This document shows positions 7,970-15,697 of a DNA stretch of 64,000 nt, piece by piece. Position 1 is the first letter of the stretch. Every line of letters starts with the position of its first letter. The DNA is taken from NCBI RefSeq assembly GCF_900066015.1, contig NZ_LN890655.1, positions 124,001-188,000 of the forward strand. The letters are read 5' to 3'. This DNA is from Candidatus Promineifilum breve. Lineage in GTDB: Bacteria > Chloroflexota > Anaerolineae > Promineifilales > Promineifilaceae. The notes under the pieces are model-generated. The model was not told the origin of the DNA. It saw nothing but the letters and a program-made list of their open reading frames with translations, and did no database searches. A program made the translations under genes and the position numbers.

Positions 7970-8845
7970 CTATCCAAAAGACCAGCCCGGCGCTCCTGTG
8001 AATGGACGAATGTTTGCCTCGCCCAATACCAGGCGCACGCTTTCCGCCAGACCGATGCTCCCGGCCAGGACGAGCGTCTCGTACTGGCTGGCCCAGTGGT
8101 GAATGAGGCCCCGCGCCTGCCGCAATTCGACCAGCATCAGTTGGGCCAGCGGCCCGCCCTCGTCCAGAAAGCCGGATTGGACGTAATCGGTTTCTATCTG
8201 ACCGTAATCATAATCGATTCGCACGATTTCGGCCCGCCAGCGACCGTTGCGCCAGCAAAATTGCCCGTAACCTGCGCGGCGATCCTCATCGAACGACGAA
8301 CCGACCGATCCGATATTGACCACCAGCGTCCCATCGACCCGGCGCATTAGCGGCCGGTGGGTGTGGCAGGTGACGAAGACGGCCGGCGCGGGGGCGATCT
8401 GGCGGCGAATCTCATCGTCCGGCGTCATGGGATAGATGCCGTCGCGATTGTTGCGCATGGAAGCGTGGACGATGCGCAATAGATCGCCATTCGGCCCGGC
8501 ACGCTCGAAAATGTCCGGCAACAGCCGCAACTCATCGGCGTGGGCCTGCACCTGGGCCAGGGCAAAATGGGCGAAGCGCGTCATCTCGTAGCCCGGCCCG
8601 GCGTGGGGTTTATCGGGGTTGCTGCAATCCAGCACGAAATCTTCGTGGTTGCCGCGCAACAGATGCCAGCCGCACGCGTCGCGCCGCTGCAAAAGCAACT
8701 CCAGACAGGCCCCCGACAGTGGCCCACGGTTCACGATGTCGCCGCCGACGACGACCAAATCTGGCGACCAGGCGTCGACGTGGGCGATCACCGCCCGCAG
8801 AGCGGGCAGATTGCCGTGGATATCGGAGATGACCGCCACCTTCAT
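7970..8845 (-). CDS. Calcineurin-like metallophosphoesterase
   Basis: Dinuclear metal-dependent phosphatase or phosphodiesterase, 291 residues, cytoplasmic. The family metal ligands appear in order: SDIHGN (residues 8-13), GGDIVNRGP, RGNHEDF, CHTHRPLMRR, with a C-terminal VNIGSVGSS typical of the YfcE/PrpE-like group. The start codon lies 7 nt after a TATAAT (8858-8853), so its mRNA may be leaderless. The gene is divergent from the M16 peptidase at 8943. Substrate is unknown; family members hydrolyse phosphodiesters, nucleotides or phosphoproteins. Confidence 0.88.
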   Translation of the reverse strand: MKVAVISDIHGNLPALRAVIAHVDAWSPDLVVVGGDIVNRGPLSGACLELLLQRRDACGWHLLRGNHEDFVLDCSNPDKPHAGPGYEMTRFAHFALAQVQAHADELRLLPDIFERAGPNGDLLRIVHASMRNNRDGIYPMTPDDEIRRQIAPAPAVFVTCHTHRPLMRRVDGTLVVNIGSVGSSFDEDRRAGYGQFCWRNGRWRAEIVRIDYDYGQIETDYVQSGFLDEGGPLAQLMLVELRQARGLIHHWASQYETLVLAGSIGLAESVRLVLGEANIRPFTGAPGWSFG

Positions 8846-8907
8846 GCCCCCGATTATAGCGGATGGTCGTGTGATTGGCTTTCCCCCACGCGCCGAAGAG
8901 CTATAAT
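8846..8907. promoter_or_regulatory. Divergent promoters: phosphoesterase (leaderless) and M16 peptidase
   Basis: On the minus strand TATAAT occupies 8858-8853 and only 7 nt separate it from the phosphoesterase ATG, so transcription would begin at or next to the start codon. On the plus strand TATAAT at 8902-8907 fits a promoter for the M16 gene (ATG 8943). Neither has a strong -35 hexamer. Confidence 0.5.
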
Positions 8908-8942
8908 CAGCAGCCGGTCATTCAAATTAGCGGAGTACGTGA

Positions 8943-10256
8943 ATGGGTTCAGCGATAACCAGAATACAGTTGGCGAATGGATTGACAGTCCTTCTCAAAG
9001 AGATGCACCACGCGCCGGTGGCGACGTTTATGGTGTGGTACCGGGTGGGCAGCCGCAATGAGTTGCCCGGCCACACCGGCGTGTCCCATTGGGTCGAGCA
9101 CATGATGTTCAAAGGCACGCCCCAATTCCCCGGCGAGGTCATGGAGCGCATGATCTCGCGCGAAGGCGGCTATTGGAACGCGTTCACCTGGTTGGACTAC
9201 ACAGCCTACTACGAGACGATGCCTTCCAACCGCATCGACCTGGCCCTGCGCATGGAGGCGGATCGGATGAGCAACACGATCATGGCCGCCGCCGAGGTGG
9301 AATCGGAACGCACCGTCATTTTGTCGGAACGGGCCATGTATGAAAACCAGCCCCGTTTTCTGCTGGACGAAGAACTGACGGCCGCCGCGTTTCGTGTCCA
9401 TCCCTACCACCACGAGGTCATCGGCGATACGGTCGATCTCAAGACCATGTCGCGCGATACGCTCTATAACCATTACCGCCGCCACTACGCGCCCGCCAAC
9501 GCCATCGCCGTCGTCGTCGGTGATTTTGTGACGGCCGACATGCTGGCCCGCATCGAAGAGCTGTTCGGGGCCACCCCGGCCGGCGAGGCCACCCCTCCGG
9601 TGCAGCGCGAGGAGCCGGCGCAATCGGGCGAGCGGCGGGTCATTGTCAACGGGCCGGGCGACACGGCCTATCTGACCGTTGCCTACCACGTGCCCGGCGC
9701 GGCCCACCCCGACTATCCGGCCCTGTCGCTGCTCAACGCGGCCTTTGCCGGCGGCAGCAGCCTGGGCATGTTCGCCGGCGGCGGCTCCAATCGTAGCTCT
9801 CGGCTCTATAAGGCGCTGGTCAGCACCGAGTTGGCCGCCGGGGCCTATGGTGGCCTGACGCCGACCATCGATCCGTTTCTCTACTCCATCAGCGCCGTGG
9901 TGCGCGCCGGGCGTACGCTGGCCGAGGTGGAAGCGGCGCTGGAAGCCGAATTGACCCGCCTGGCCGCCGAGCCGATCACCGAGGCTGAGTTAGCCAAGGC
10001 CCTGAAGCGCGCGCGGGCGCAGTTCATCATGGCCGGTGAAAGCATCTCCGGCCAGGCGCAACTGATCGGCGCGGCCGAGGCCACGACCGGCGATTACCAC
10101 TGGTTCGATACCGTGCTGCAACGGCTGGATACCGTGACCCTGGACGACATCGAGCGCGTGCGCGGCCTCTATTTGCAGCGCCGGAATCGCATCGTCGGCT
10201 GGTATGAGCCGGATGGCAGCCATGGCGGCGCGAACGGTTCCGACGAAGAAGAATGA
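8943..10256 (+). CDS. M16-family zinc metallopeptidase (catalytic subunit)
   Basis: Zinc peptidase of the pitrilysin/processing-peptidase family, 437 residues. The inverted zinc motif HxxEH is present (HWVEHMMFKGT, near residue 48) with the distal Glu ligand in EVESERTVILSERA about 75 residues later. The two M16 half domains are complete. The stop overlaps the start of the PP2C gene by 4 bases. A second M16 gene without the zinc motif follows at 12078; bacterial M16B enzymes often work as such active/inactive pairs. Substrates are probably short peptides or signal peptides (inference). Confidence 0.93.
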   Translation: MGSAITRIQLANGLTVLLKEMHHAPVATFMVWYRVGSRNELPGHTGVSHWVEHMMFKGTPQFPGEVMERMISREGGYWNAFTWLDYTAYYETMPSNRIDLALRMEADRMSNTIMAAAEVESERTVILSERAMYENQPRFLLDEELTAAAFRVHPYHHEVIGDTVDLKTMSRDTLYNHYRRHYAPANAIAVVVGDFVTADMLARIEELFGATPAGEATPPVQREEPAQSGERRVIVNGPGDTAYLTVAYHVPGAAHPDYPALSLLNAAFAGGSSLGMFAGGGSNRSSRLYKALVSTELAAGAYGGLTPTIDPFLYSISAVVRAGRTLAEVEAALEAELTRLAAEPITEAELAKALKRARAQFIMAGESISGQAQLIGAAEATTGDYHWFDTVLQRLDTVTLDDIERVRGLYLQRRNRIVGWYEPDGSHGGANGSDEEE

Positions 10257-12091
10257 ACCCCGTGACTGACCAGTCTGAGCTGATCGCCGATCTCCAGACC
10301 CTCAACGACATCTCGCGCACGTTGAACCAGTTTGCCGACGTGCAATCGGCGCTCAACACGTCGTTGGCGCGGCTGATCGATTTGATGGGCGTCGAGACGG
10401 GCTGGATCTTCGTCGTCGATCCGGCGGCCACCGATCGTTGGGGCGGGCGGGGCTTCCGGCTGGCCGCCCACCACAATCTGCCGCCGGCGATGAGCGTGAC
10501 CAATCCCGACGCCTGGGATAAGGGCTGCGATTGTCAAAAGCTTTGCCAGGCCGGGGCGTTGGTCGATGCCTATAACGAGGTGCGCTGTAGCCGGTTGAGC
10601 GGCGTGACGGGCGATAGGCATGGGCTGGCCGTCCACGCCACGACGCCGTTGCGTGCCGGCGGCCGGGCGCTGGGCATCCTCAACGTGGCCGCGCCTGATT
10701 GGGCCTCTTTCACCCCGCGCAGCCTGAGCCTGCTGACCAATGTCGGCAATCAGATGGGCATCGCTCTGGAGCGGGCGCGCCTGTTCGACGCCCTGCAGGA
10801 ACAACGCATCCACGAGCAGGCGGCGCTCCTCGACCTGTCGCAACAGTTACTCAGCCGCCGCGACCTCGATGATCTGATGGCCTTCATCGTTGAGGAAGTG
10901 CGGCGACAATTGGCGGCCGATGCCTGCGCCGTGTTGCTGACCGGGCCTGATCCTGATTATCTCCACTTTCGCGCCGCCGCCGGCTGGCTGGGCGATCCGG
11001 TCGGCGGCGATTATTTGGTCCCCGCCGATGACTCGACCGGCTCCGGCCAGGTCATGCGCACCCAGCAGGCGCTGCTGATCGAGGACTTGCAGGCCCAGGA
11101 CCCGCCGCTGTGGACGTCGGAGTGGCTGGAACGCGAAGGTTTCCGCGCCGCGGCCATGGTGCCGCTGGTGGCCGACGGCCAATCGATCGGCGCGCTGATT
11201 ATCGATTCGCGCCGGCCGCGCCGTCTAACGGAACTCGAAGTACGCTTCTTGCGCCTCATGGCGAATCAGGCGGCGCTGGCGATTGAGACGGCGCGCTTCC
11301 ATCGCGAAGAACTTCAGCGCGAGCGGTTCGATGAAGAGCTGGCCGTGGCTCGCAAGATACAGATGAGCATGTTGCCGGCCGAATTGCCGCGCCTGCCCGG
11401 CTGGGAATTCGCCGCGCACTTCGAGGCGGCCCATCACATCGGCGGCGACTTCTATGATATGTTCACGCTGCCGGGCGAGCCGGGGCGCTGGGGCATCGTG
11501 ATCGCCGACGTCAGCGACAAGGGCATCCCGGCGGCGCTGTTCATGGCCCTCAGCCGGACGACAATCCGCAATCTGGCCCTGCGCGGCCGTGCCCCGGCCG
11601 AAGTGTTGTCGTGGGCCAACCGCTATATCCAGGAAGATAGCCAGTCCGATATGTTCCTGTCGGCCTTCTATGCCGAGCTTACTCTCGACACCGGCCAACT
11701 GGTGTATGCCAACGCCGGGCATAACCCGCCGTTGCTATGGCGTCAGGCCGAGGGAACTTTCTCGCGTCTGACTCTCACCAGCCCGCTGCTGGGGGTGTTG
11801 GAGGAGATCAACGTGGCCGTGCGCACGGTAACGCTGTTGCCGGGCGACGCGCTGATCCTGTTTACCGACGGCATCACCGAGGCCATCGACGTGGACTTCG
11901 AGGAGTTCGGCGACGAGCGGCTGGAGAGCGCCATCCGCTTGCTGGCCGTCGAGCAGCCCTTACCCAGCGCCGATGACGTCCGCACGACCATCGCCGATGA
12001 GGTGCGACGTTTCTCCGGCAGCATGGTACAGTACGACGATATGACGCTGTTGATCGTTAAGCGTCTTGAGGCAATTTATGACCAGCAATAG
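10253..12091 (+). CDS. GAF-GAF-PP2C (SpoIIE/RsbU-type) serine phosphatase
   Basis: Signalling phosphatase likely acting on an anti-anti-sigma factor or similar phosphoprotein. Two GAF sensory domains (about residues 20-180 and 200-350) precede a PPM/SpoIIE phosphatase domain (about 375-605) with the metal-binding motifs GGDFYDMF, IADVSDKGIPAALFMALSRT, NAGHNPPLL, FTDGITEA and DDMTLLIVKR. The first GAF carries clustered cysteines (CDCQKLCQAG), which may bind a metal or sense redox. The gene starts inside the end of the M16 gene and its own end overlaps the second M16 gene, so the three are translationally coupled; why a sensor phosphatase sits between two peptidase subunits is not known. Confidence 0.92.
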   Translation: MNPVTDQSELIADLQTLNDISRTLNQFADVQSALNTSLARLIDLMGVETGWIFVVDPAATDRWGGRGFRLAAHHNLPPAMSVTNPDAWDKGCDCQKLCQAGALVDAYNEVRCSRLSGVTGDRHGLAVHATTPLRAGGRALGILNVAAPDWASFTPRSLSLLTNVGNQMGIALERARLFDALQEQRIHEQAALLDLSQQLLSRRDLDDLMAFIVEEVRRQLAADACAVLLTGPDPDYLHFRAAAGWLGDPVGGDYLVPADDSTGSGQVMRTQQALLIEDLQAQDPPLWTSEWLEREGFRAAAMVPLVADGQSIGALIIDSRRPRRLTELEVRFLRLMANQAALAIETARFHREELQRERFDEELAVARKIQMSMLPAELPRLPGWEFAAHFEAAHHIGGDFYDMFTLPGEPGRWGIVIADVSDKGIPAALFMALSRTTIRNLALRGRAPAEVLSWANRYIQEDSQSDMFLSAFYAELTLDTGQLVYANAGHNPPLLWRQAEGTFSRLTLTSPLLGVLEEINVAVRTVTLLPGDALILFTDGITEAIDVDFEEFGDERLESAIRLLAVEQPLPSADDVRTTIADEVRRFSGSMVQYDDMTLLIVKRLEAIYDQQ

Positions 12092-13355
12092 TTATCCCGG
12101 CCCCGAATCCATTCACCGCCATGAGTTAGCCAACGGCATCACGTTGCTCATCTACGAGAACATGAGCAGCGACACCATCTCCATCGAGGGCGTGGTGCGG
12201 GCGGGGTCGGTAATCGAAACGCGCCCTAAGGCCGGTCTGGCCGATTTCACGGCCGACCTGCTCATGCGCGGCACGCAGAAGCGCACTTTCGATGAGATCT
12301 ACGAAGCCCTCGAATCGGTGGGGGCGGGGGTGTCGTTCGGCGGCTCGCGCCATACGTCCGGCTTCTCCGGCCGTAGCCTGGTGGAAGATTTCGATCTGGT
12401 GCTCGACATCATCGACGAATCCCTCTGCCGCCCGACGTTCCCCGACGAGCAAATCGAACGGCTCCGGGGGCAAATCATCACCGGCCTGCAAATGCGCGCC
12501 AACAACACGCGGCAAATGGCCTGGCTGGCCTTCCACGAGACGACCTACGCCGACCATCCCTTTGGCCGCTCCGTCAGCGGCTATCTCGATACCATCCCGG
12601 CCATCACCCGGCAAGACATCGTCGATTTCTACGCCCGCCACTATGGGCCACAGGGGATGATCATCGGCGTGGCCGGCGCATTACCCGCCGCGACGATCCT
12701 GGGCAAGATCGAAGCCAAGTTCGGCGGCTGGCGCAACGACGACCAGCAGCCGGTGGGGCTGGCCCCCGATGTAGTCCGCCCGACCGGCGTGCGGCGGCGC
12801 AACCTGCCCATGCCCGAAAAGCATCAGGCCGACATCGTGCTGGGGCTGCCCGGCCCGCGCCGTTCGGCGGCCGACTACCTGGACGCCAGTCTAATGAACA
12901 CCATCCTGGGCGTATTCGGCATGATGGGCCGCATCGGCCAGAACGTGCGCGAAGAGCAAGGGCTGGCCTATTACGCCTCCAGCCGCTTGGAAGGTGGGCT
13001 GGGGCCGGGGCCGTGGACGGCATCGGCCGGCGTTGCCCCCGATAAAGTAGAGCAGGCCATCGAATCCATCCGCCATGAGATTCGGCGCATGATGGACGAA
13101 CCGGTGTCGGCCGAGGAGTTGGCCGACAGCCAAGCCTACCGCACCGGCTCCATGCCCATGAGCCTGGAGACGAACGGCGGCATTGTGGATATTATTACCG
13201 ACATGGAGTTATACGATCTGGGTTTGGATTATCTCTATCGCTATGCCGAACTGATCAACGGCATCACCGTCGAGCGCATTCAGGCCGCGGCCCGCAAATA
13301 TCTGAGCGCCGACGATCTGGTTATTGCCGTCAGTGGGCCAATCGAGGCGGATTGA
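12078..13355 (+). CDS. M16-family peptidase homologue lacking the zinc motif
   Basis: Probable non-catalytic partner of the M16 peptidase at 8943. The overall fold is shared (RAGSVIETRPKAGLADFTADLLMRGTQ), but the HxxEH motif is replaced by a sequence around GLADFTAD with no zinc ligands. The C-terminal half keeps the REEQGLAYYASSRL region (Arg/Tyr motif) that helps bind substrate in inactive M16 subunits. I choose the ATG at 12078; it lies within the last codons of the phosphatase gene. The stop TGA shares its A with the acpS ATG. Heterodimerisation with the first M16 protein is inferred from paralogous known pairs. Confidence 0.88.
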   Translation: MTSNSYPGPESIHRHELANGITLLIYENMSSDTISIEGVVRAGSVIETRPKAGLADFTADLLMRGTQKRTFDEIYEALESVGAGVSFGGSRHTSGFSGRSLVEDFDLVLDIIDESLCRPTFPDEQIERLRGQIITGLQMRANNTRQMAWLAFHETTYADHPFGRSVSGYLDTIPAITRQDIVDFYARHYGPQGMIIGVAGALPAATILGKIEAKFGGWRNDDQQPVGLAPDVVRPTGVRRRNLPMPEKHQADIVLGLPGPRRSAADYLDASLMNTILGVFGMMGRIGQNVREEQGLAYYASSRLEGGLGPGPWTASAGVAPDKVEQAIESIRHEIRRMMDEPVSAEELADSQAYRTGSMPMSLETNGGIVDIITDMELYDLGLDYLYRYAELINGITVERIQAAARKYLSADDLVIAVSGPIEAD

Positions 13356-13759
13356 TGCTGGCCGTCGGGGTAGACATCATCGAGGTGGAGCGCCTGACGC
13401 GCGGCCTGGCCCGCTTCGGCGACCGCTTCTGCGACCGTTTTTTCACGCCGCGCGAGCAGGAGCAGTGCGCCCGTCGCCCGGCCAGCCTGGCCGGCCGATT
13501 CGCGGTCAAGGAAGCCGTGGGCAAGGCCCTGGGCACGGGCATCGGCGATATCGGCTGGAAAGAGATCGAGATCGTCAACGACGAGCGCGGCCGGCCGGTG
13601 CTGACGTTGCATGGCGCGGCGGCCGAACTGGCCGGGGCGCGCGGCCTGAACGAGTGGGCCATCAGTCTGGCGCATACGGCCACCCATGCCGTGGGCATGG
13701 CCGTGGCGACGCAATCATCTCCGAATCACGCGGCGGGGGCCGAGGATAACAATGGCTGA
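13355..13759 (+). CDS. acpS: Holo-[acyl-carrier-protein] synthase
   Basis: Transfers 4'-phosphopantetheine from CoA to a serine of apo-ACP, needed for fatty acid synthesis. The two family signatures are present: GVDIIEVERL near the N-terminus with the Mg-binding Asp, and RFAVKEAVGKALGTG with the second acidic ligand. Length (134 residues) fits the AcpS trimer family. The ATG overlaps the previous stop (TGATG) and the 3' end overlaps the PIG-L gene by 8 bases. The C-terminal tail after SLAHTATHAVGMAVA is a little longer than usual. Confidence 0.94.
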   Translation: MLAVGVDIIEVERLTRGLARFGDRFCDRFFTPREQEQCARRPASLAGRFAVKEAVGKALGTGIGDIGWKEIEIVNDERGRPVLTLHGAAAELAGARGLNEWAISLAHTATHAVGMAVATQSSPNHAAGAEDNNG

Positions 13760-14657
13760 ACCATTAGCCGGGCAAGGGCCTTTGGATTCCGGCGGCGCGT
13801 CGCGTTACCGGCTGCTGGTCGTCCTGGCTCACCCGGATGACGAGTCGTTCGGCATGGGCGGCACGCTGGCCCGCTACGCCGACGAGGGCGCTGACGTCCA
13901 CATCGCCATCGCCACCGACGGCGTGGCCGGATCGGTGGCCGGCGGCTACGAACACACGCTCAAGGAGTTGGCGCTTGTCCGGCGCAAGGAAGTCGAGGCG
14001 GCGGTGGGCGTCCTGGGTGGCACGCTCCACATGCTGGGCTATCGCGACTCCGGCTATATCGGCGACCCGGCCAACCAGCATCCCGATGCCTTCATCAACA
14101 GCGATACGGACGAGGCCACCGGGCGGGTCGTGGCCCTCATCCGGCAAATTCGGCCGCAGGTCGTTGTCACCCACGATGAGACCGGCGGCTACTATCACCC
14201 CGATCACATCTACTGTTGGAAGATCACCCTGGCGGCGTTCGAGGCCGCCGGCGACGCGGCCCGCTACCCGGCCATTGGCCCCACGCCCTACCAACCGCAG
14301 CGGCTCTATTACACCGCCTTCTCCAACCGGATGGTAAAGTTTTTCACCGTGCTCATGCGCCTGCGCGGCCAGGATCCCAAGCGGGCCGGGCGCAACAAGG
14401 ACATCGACTGGACGCGTATCGGCATCGAGCCGCATCGCCTGCACGCCCATATCAATTACCGCAAATATTGGGATGTGAAGCGCGCCGCGGCGGCCGAGCA
14501 TCCCAGTCAGGGCGGCGGCCCGGCCCGGATGCGCATGTTGCCCGAATCGGTGCAACGGCGCTATTTATCGACCGAGACGTTTATTCGCGCCTATCCGCCG
14601 GCGGCCGACGGCCACCGCGAGTATGACCTCTTCGCGGGCATCGACCCCGCGTCCTAG
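13752..14657 (+). CDS. PIG-L family (LmbE-like) zinc deacetylase
   Basis: Zinc-dependent N-deacetylase of the GlcNAc-PI/mycothiol/bacillithiol deacetylase superfamily. The metal motif AHPDDESFGMGG lies near residue 26 and the second HxxH-like element is in THDETGGYYHPDHI. At 301 residues it resembles the MshB/Mca-like group. I start at the ATG at 13752, which overlaps acpS and is preceded by GAGGA; longer versions of the frame read through acpS. No mycothiol or bacillithiol glycosyltransferase is adjacent, so the substrate is open. Confidence 0.88.
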   Translation: MAEPLAGQGPLDSGGASRYRLLVVLAHPDDESFGMGGTLARYADEGADVHIAIATDGVAGSVAGGYEHTLKELALVRRKEVEAAVGVLGGTLHMLGYRDSGYIGDPANQHPDAFINSDTDEATGRVVALIRQIRPQVVVTHDETGGYYHPDHIYCWKITLAAFEAAGDAARYPAIGPTPYQPQRLYYTAFSNRMVKFFTVLMRLRGQDPKRAGRNKDIDWTRIGIEPHRLHAHINYRKYWDVKRAAAAEHPSQGGGPARMRMLPESVQRRYLSTETFIRAYPPAADGHREYDLFAGIDPAS

Positions 14658-14692
14658 ATCGCTTATTCGATGGAATAAGGGAGGTAGCAGCG

Positions 14693-15643
14693 ATGAGTTT
14701 CCGACGAATGCTCCGTATGTTGAGTTGGCTGTTCGGCTTTGCGGCCGGCGTTACGGCCGTCATTGTGGCCTTCTTTGCCCGGCGCATGGTGGCCCCGGCC
14801 CGCCAACCGCTGTGGACTTCCCCGGCTGAGATGGGCATGACCTTCGAGAACGTGCAGTTTCCAGCCCAGGATGGCGTCCGGCTGTCGGGCTGGTTCATTC
14901 CCGCGCCCAGGGACGGCGGCCGGGCCGGAGCGACCATTATCCTGGCCCACGACTGGACGTGGAACCGGCTGGGGGATGCCGCCGCCGACCTGCTGGCGAA
15001 TCTCTCCGGGGCGACGCCGGTCGAGTTGTTGCGCCTGGCCCATGCGCTCCACTTCGAGGGGTACCACATCCTGATGTTCGACCAGCGCAACCACGGCGAA
15101 AGCGCGGCCCATCCGCCGGTCACCTTCGGTCAGGCCGAAGCCAACGACCTGCAAGGCGCGCTGGCCTACCTGCACACCCGGCCCGAAGTGGACAAGGCGC
15201 GCGTGGGCGTGATCGGGTTCTCGATGGGGGCCAATGCCGTCCTCTATAGCCTGCCGCTGACCGACGACATCGGCGCGGCTATTGCCGTCCAGCCGATGAC
15301 TATGGCGACCTATGCCCAGGGCTATGCTCGCGATCTGTTGGGCGCGGCCGGGGGGCTGGTCTTGCCGCTCATCGAATCGACCTATGCCGCTTTCAGCGGC
15401 GTGCGGCTGGACGCGCTACAACCGTCATTTGCCGCGGCCGGCGGCGGGGGCACGCCGGTGCTGTTTGTCCAGTGCAAGGCTGATCCCTGGGGTTCTATGG
15501 AAGACGTCAACCGCCTGCGCTCGGCCACGCCGGAAGGGCAGGGGCCGCTGTACGTGGACGGCAACCACCGCTATCAGGGCTATCAATACCTCATCGAGAA
15601 TCCCCGCATCGCCGTGGCCTTCTTTGAGCAGTACATCGGTTGA
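14693..15643 (+). CDS. Membrane-anchored alpha/beta hydrolase
   Basis: Serine hydrolase with an N-terminal transmembrane anchor (about residues 10-28), probably facing the outside. The fold is visible: LAHDWTWNR oxyanion region, FDQRNHGES, nucleophile elbow GFSMGA (Ser near residue 181), late Asp in CKADPWGSM and His near GNHRYQGY. The arrangement resembles BAAT/acyl-CoA thioesterase-like or YqiK-type hydrolases called FrsA/YfhR-like. A GGAGG ribosome site lies upstream of ATG 14693. It ends the plus-strand run and meets the ABC genes at a strong bidirectional hairpin. Confidence 0.83.
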   Translation: MSFRRMLRMLSWLFGFAAGVTAVIVAFFARRMVAPARQPLWTSPAEMGMTFENVQFPAQDGVRLSGWFIPAPRDGGRAGATIILAHDWTWNRLGDAAADLLANLSGATPVELLRLAHALHFEGYHILMFDQRNHGESAAHPPVTFGQAEANDLQGALAYLHTRPEVDKARVGVIGFSMGANAVLYSLPLTDDIGAAIAVQPMTMATYAQGYARDLLGAAGGLVLPLIESTYAAFSGVRLDALQPSFAAAGGGGTPVLFVQCKADPWGSMEDVNRLRSATPEGQGPLYVDGNHRYQGYQYLIENPRIAVAFFEQYIG

Positions 15644-15653
15644 TATTCAAGGC

Positions 15654-15690
15654 GAGCGGCGGGCGATGAATGAGTTCCCGCCCGCCGCTC
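15654..15690. terminator. Bidirectional hairpin between convergent genes
   Basis: Perfect 12-bp arms GAGCGGCGGGCG (15654-15665) and CGCCCGCCGCTC (15679-15690) separate the hydrolase stop from the ABC exporter stop. No long T-tract on either strand, so termination efficiency is uncertain. Confidence 0.65.
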
Positions 15691-15697
15691 CATTGCG

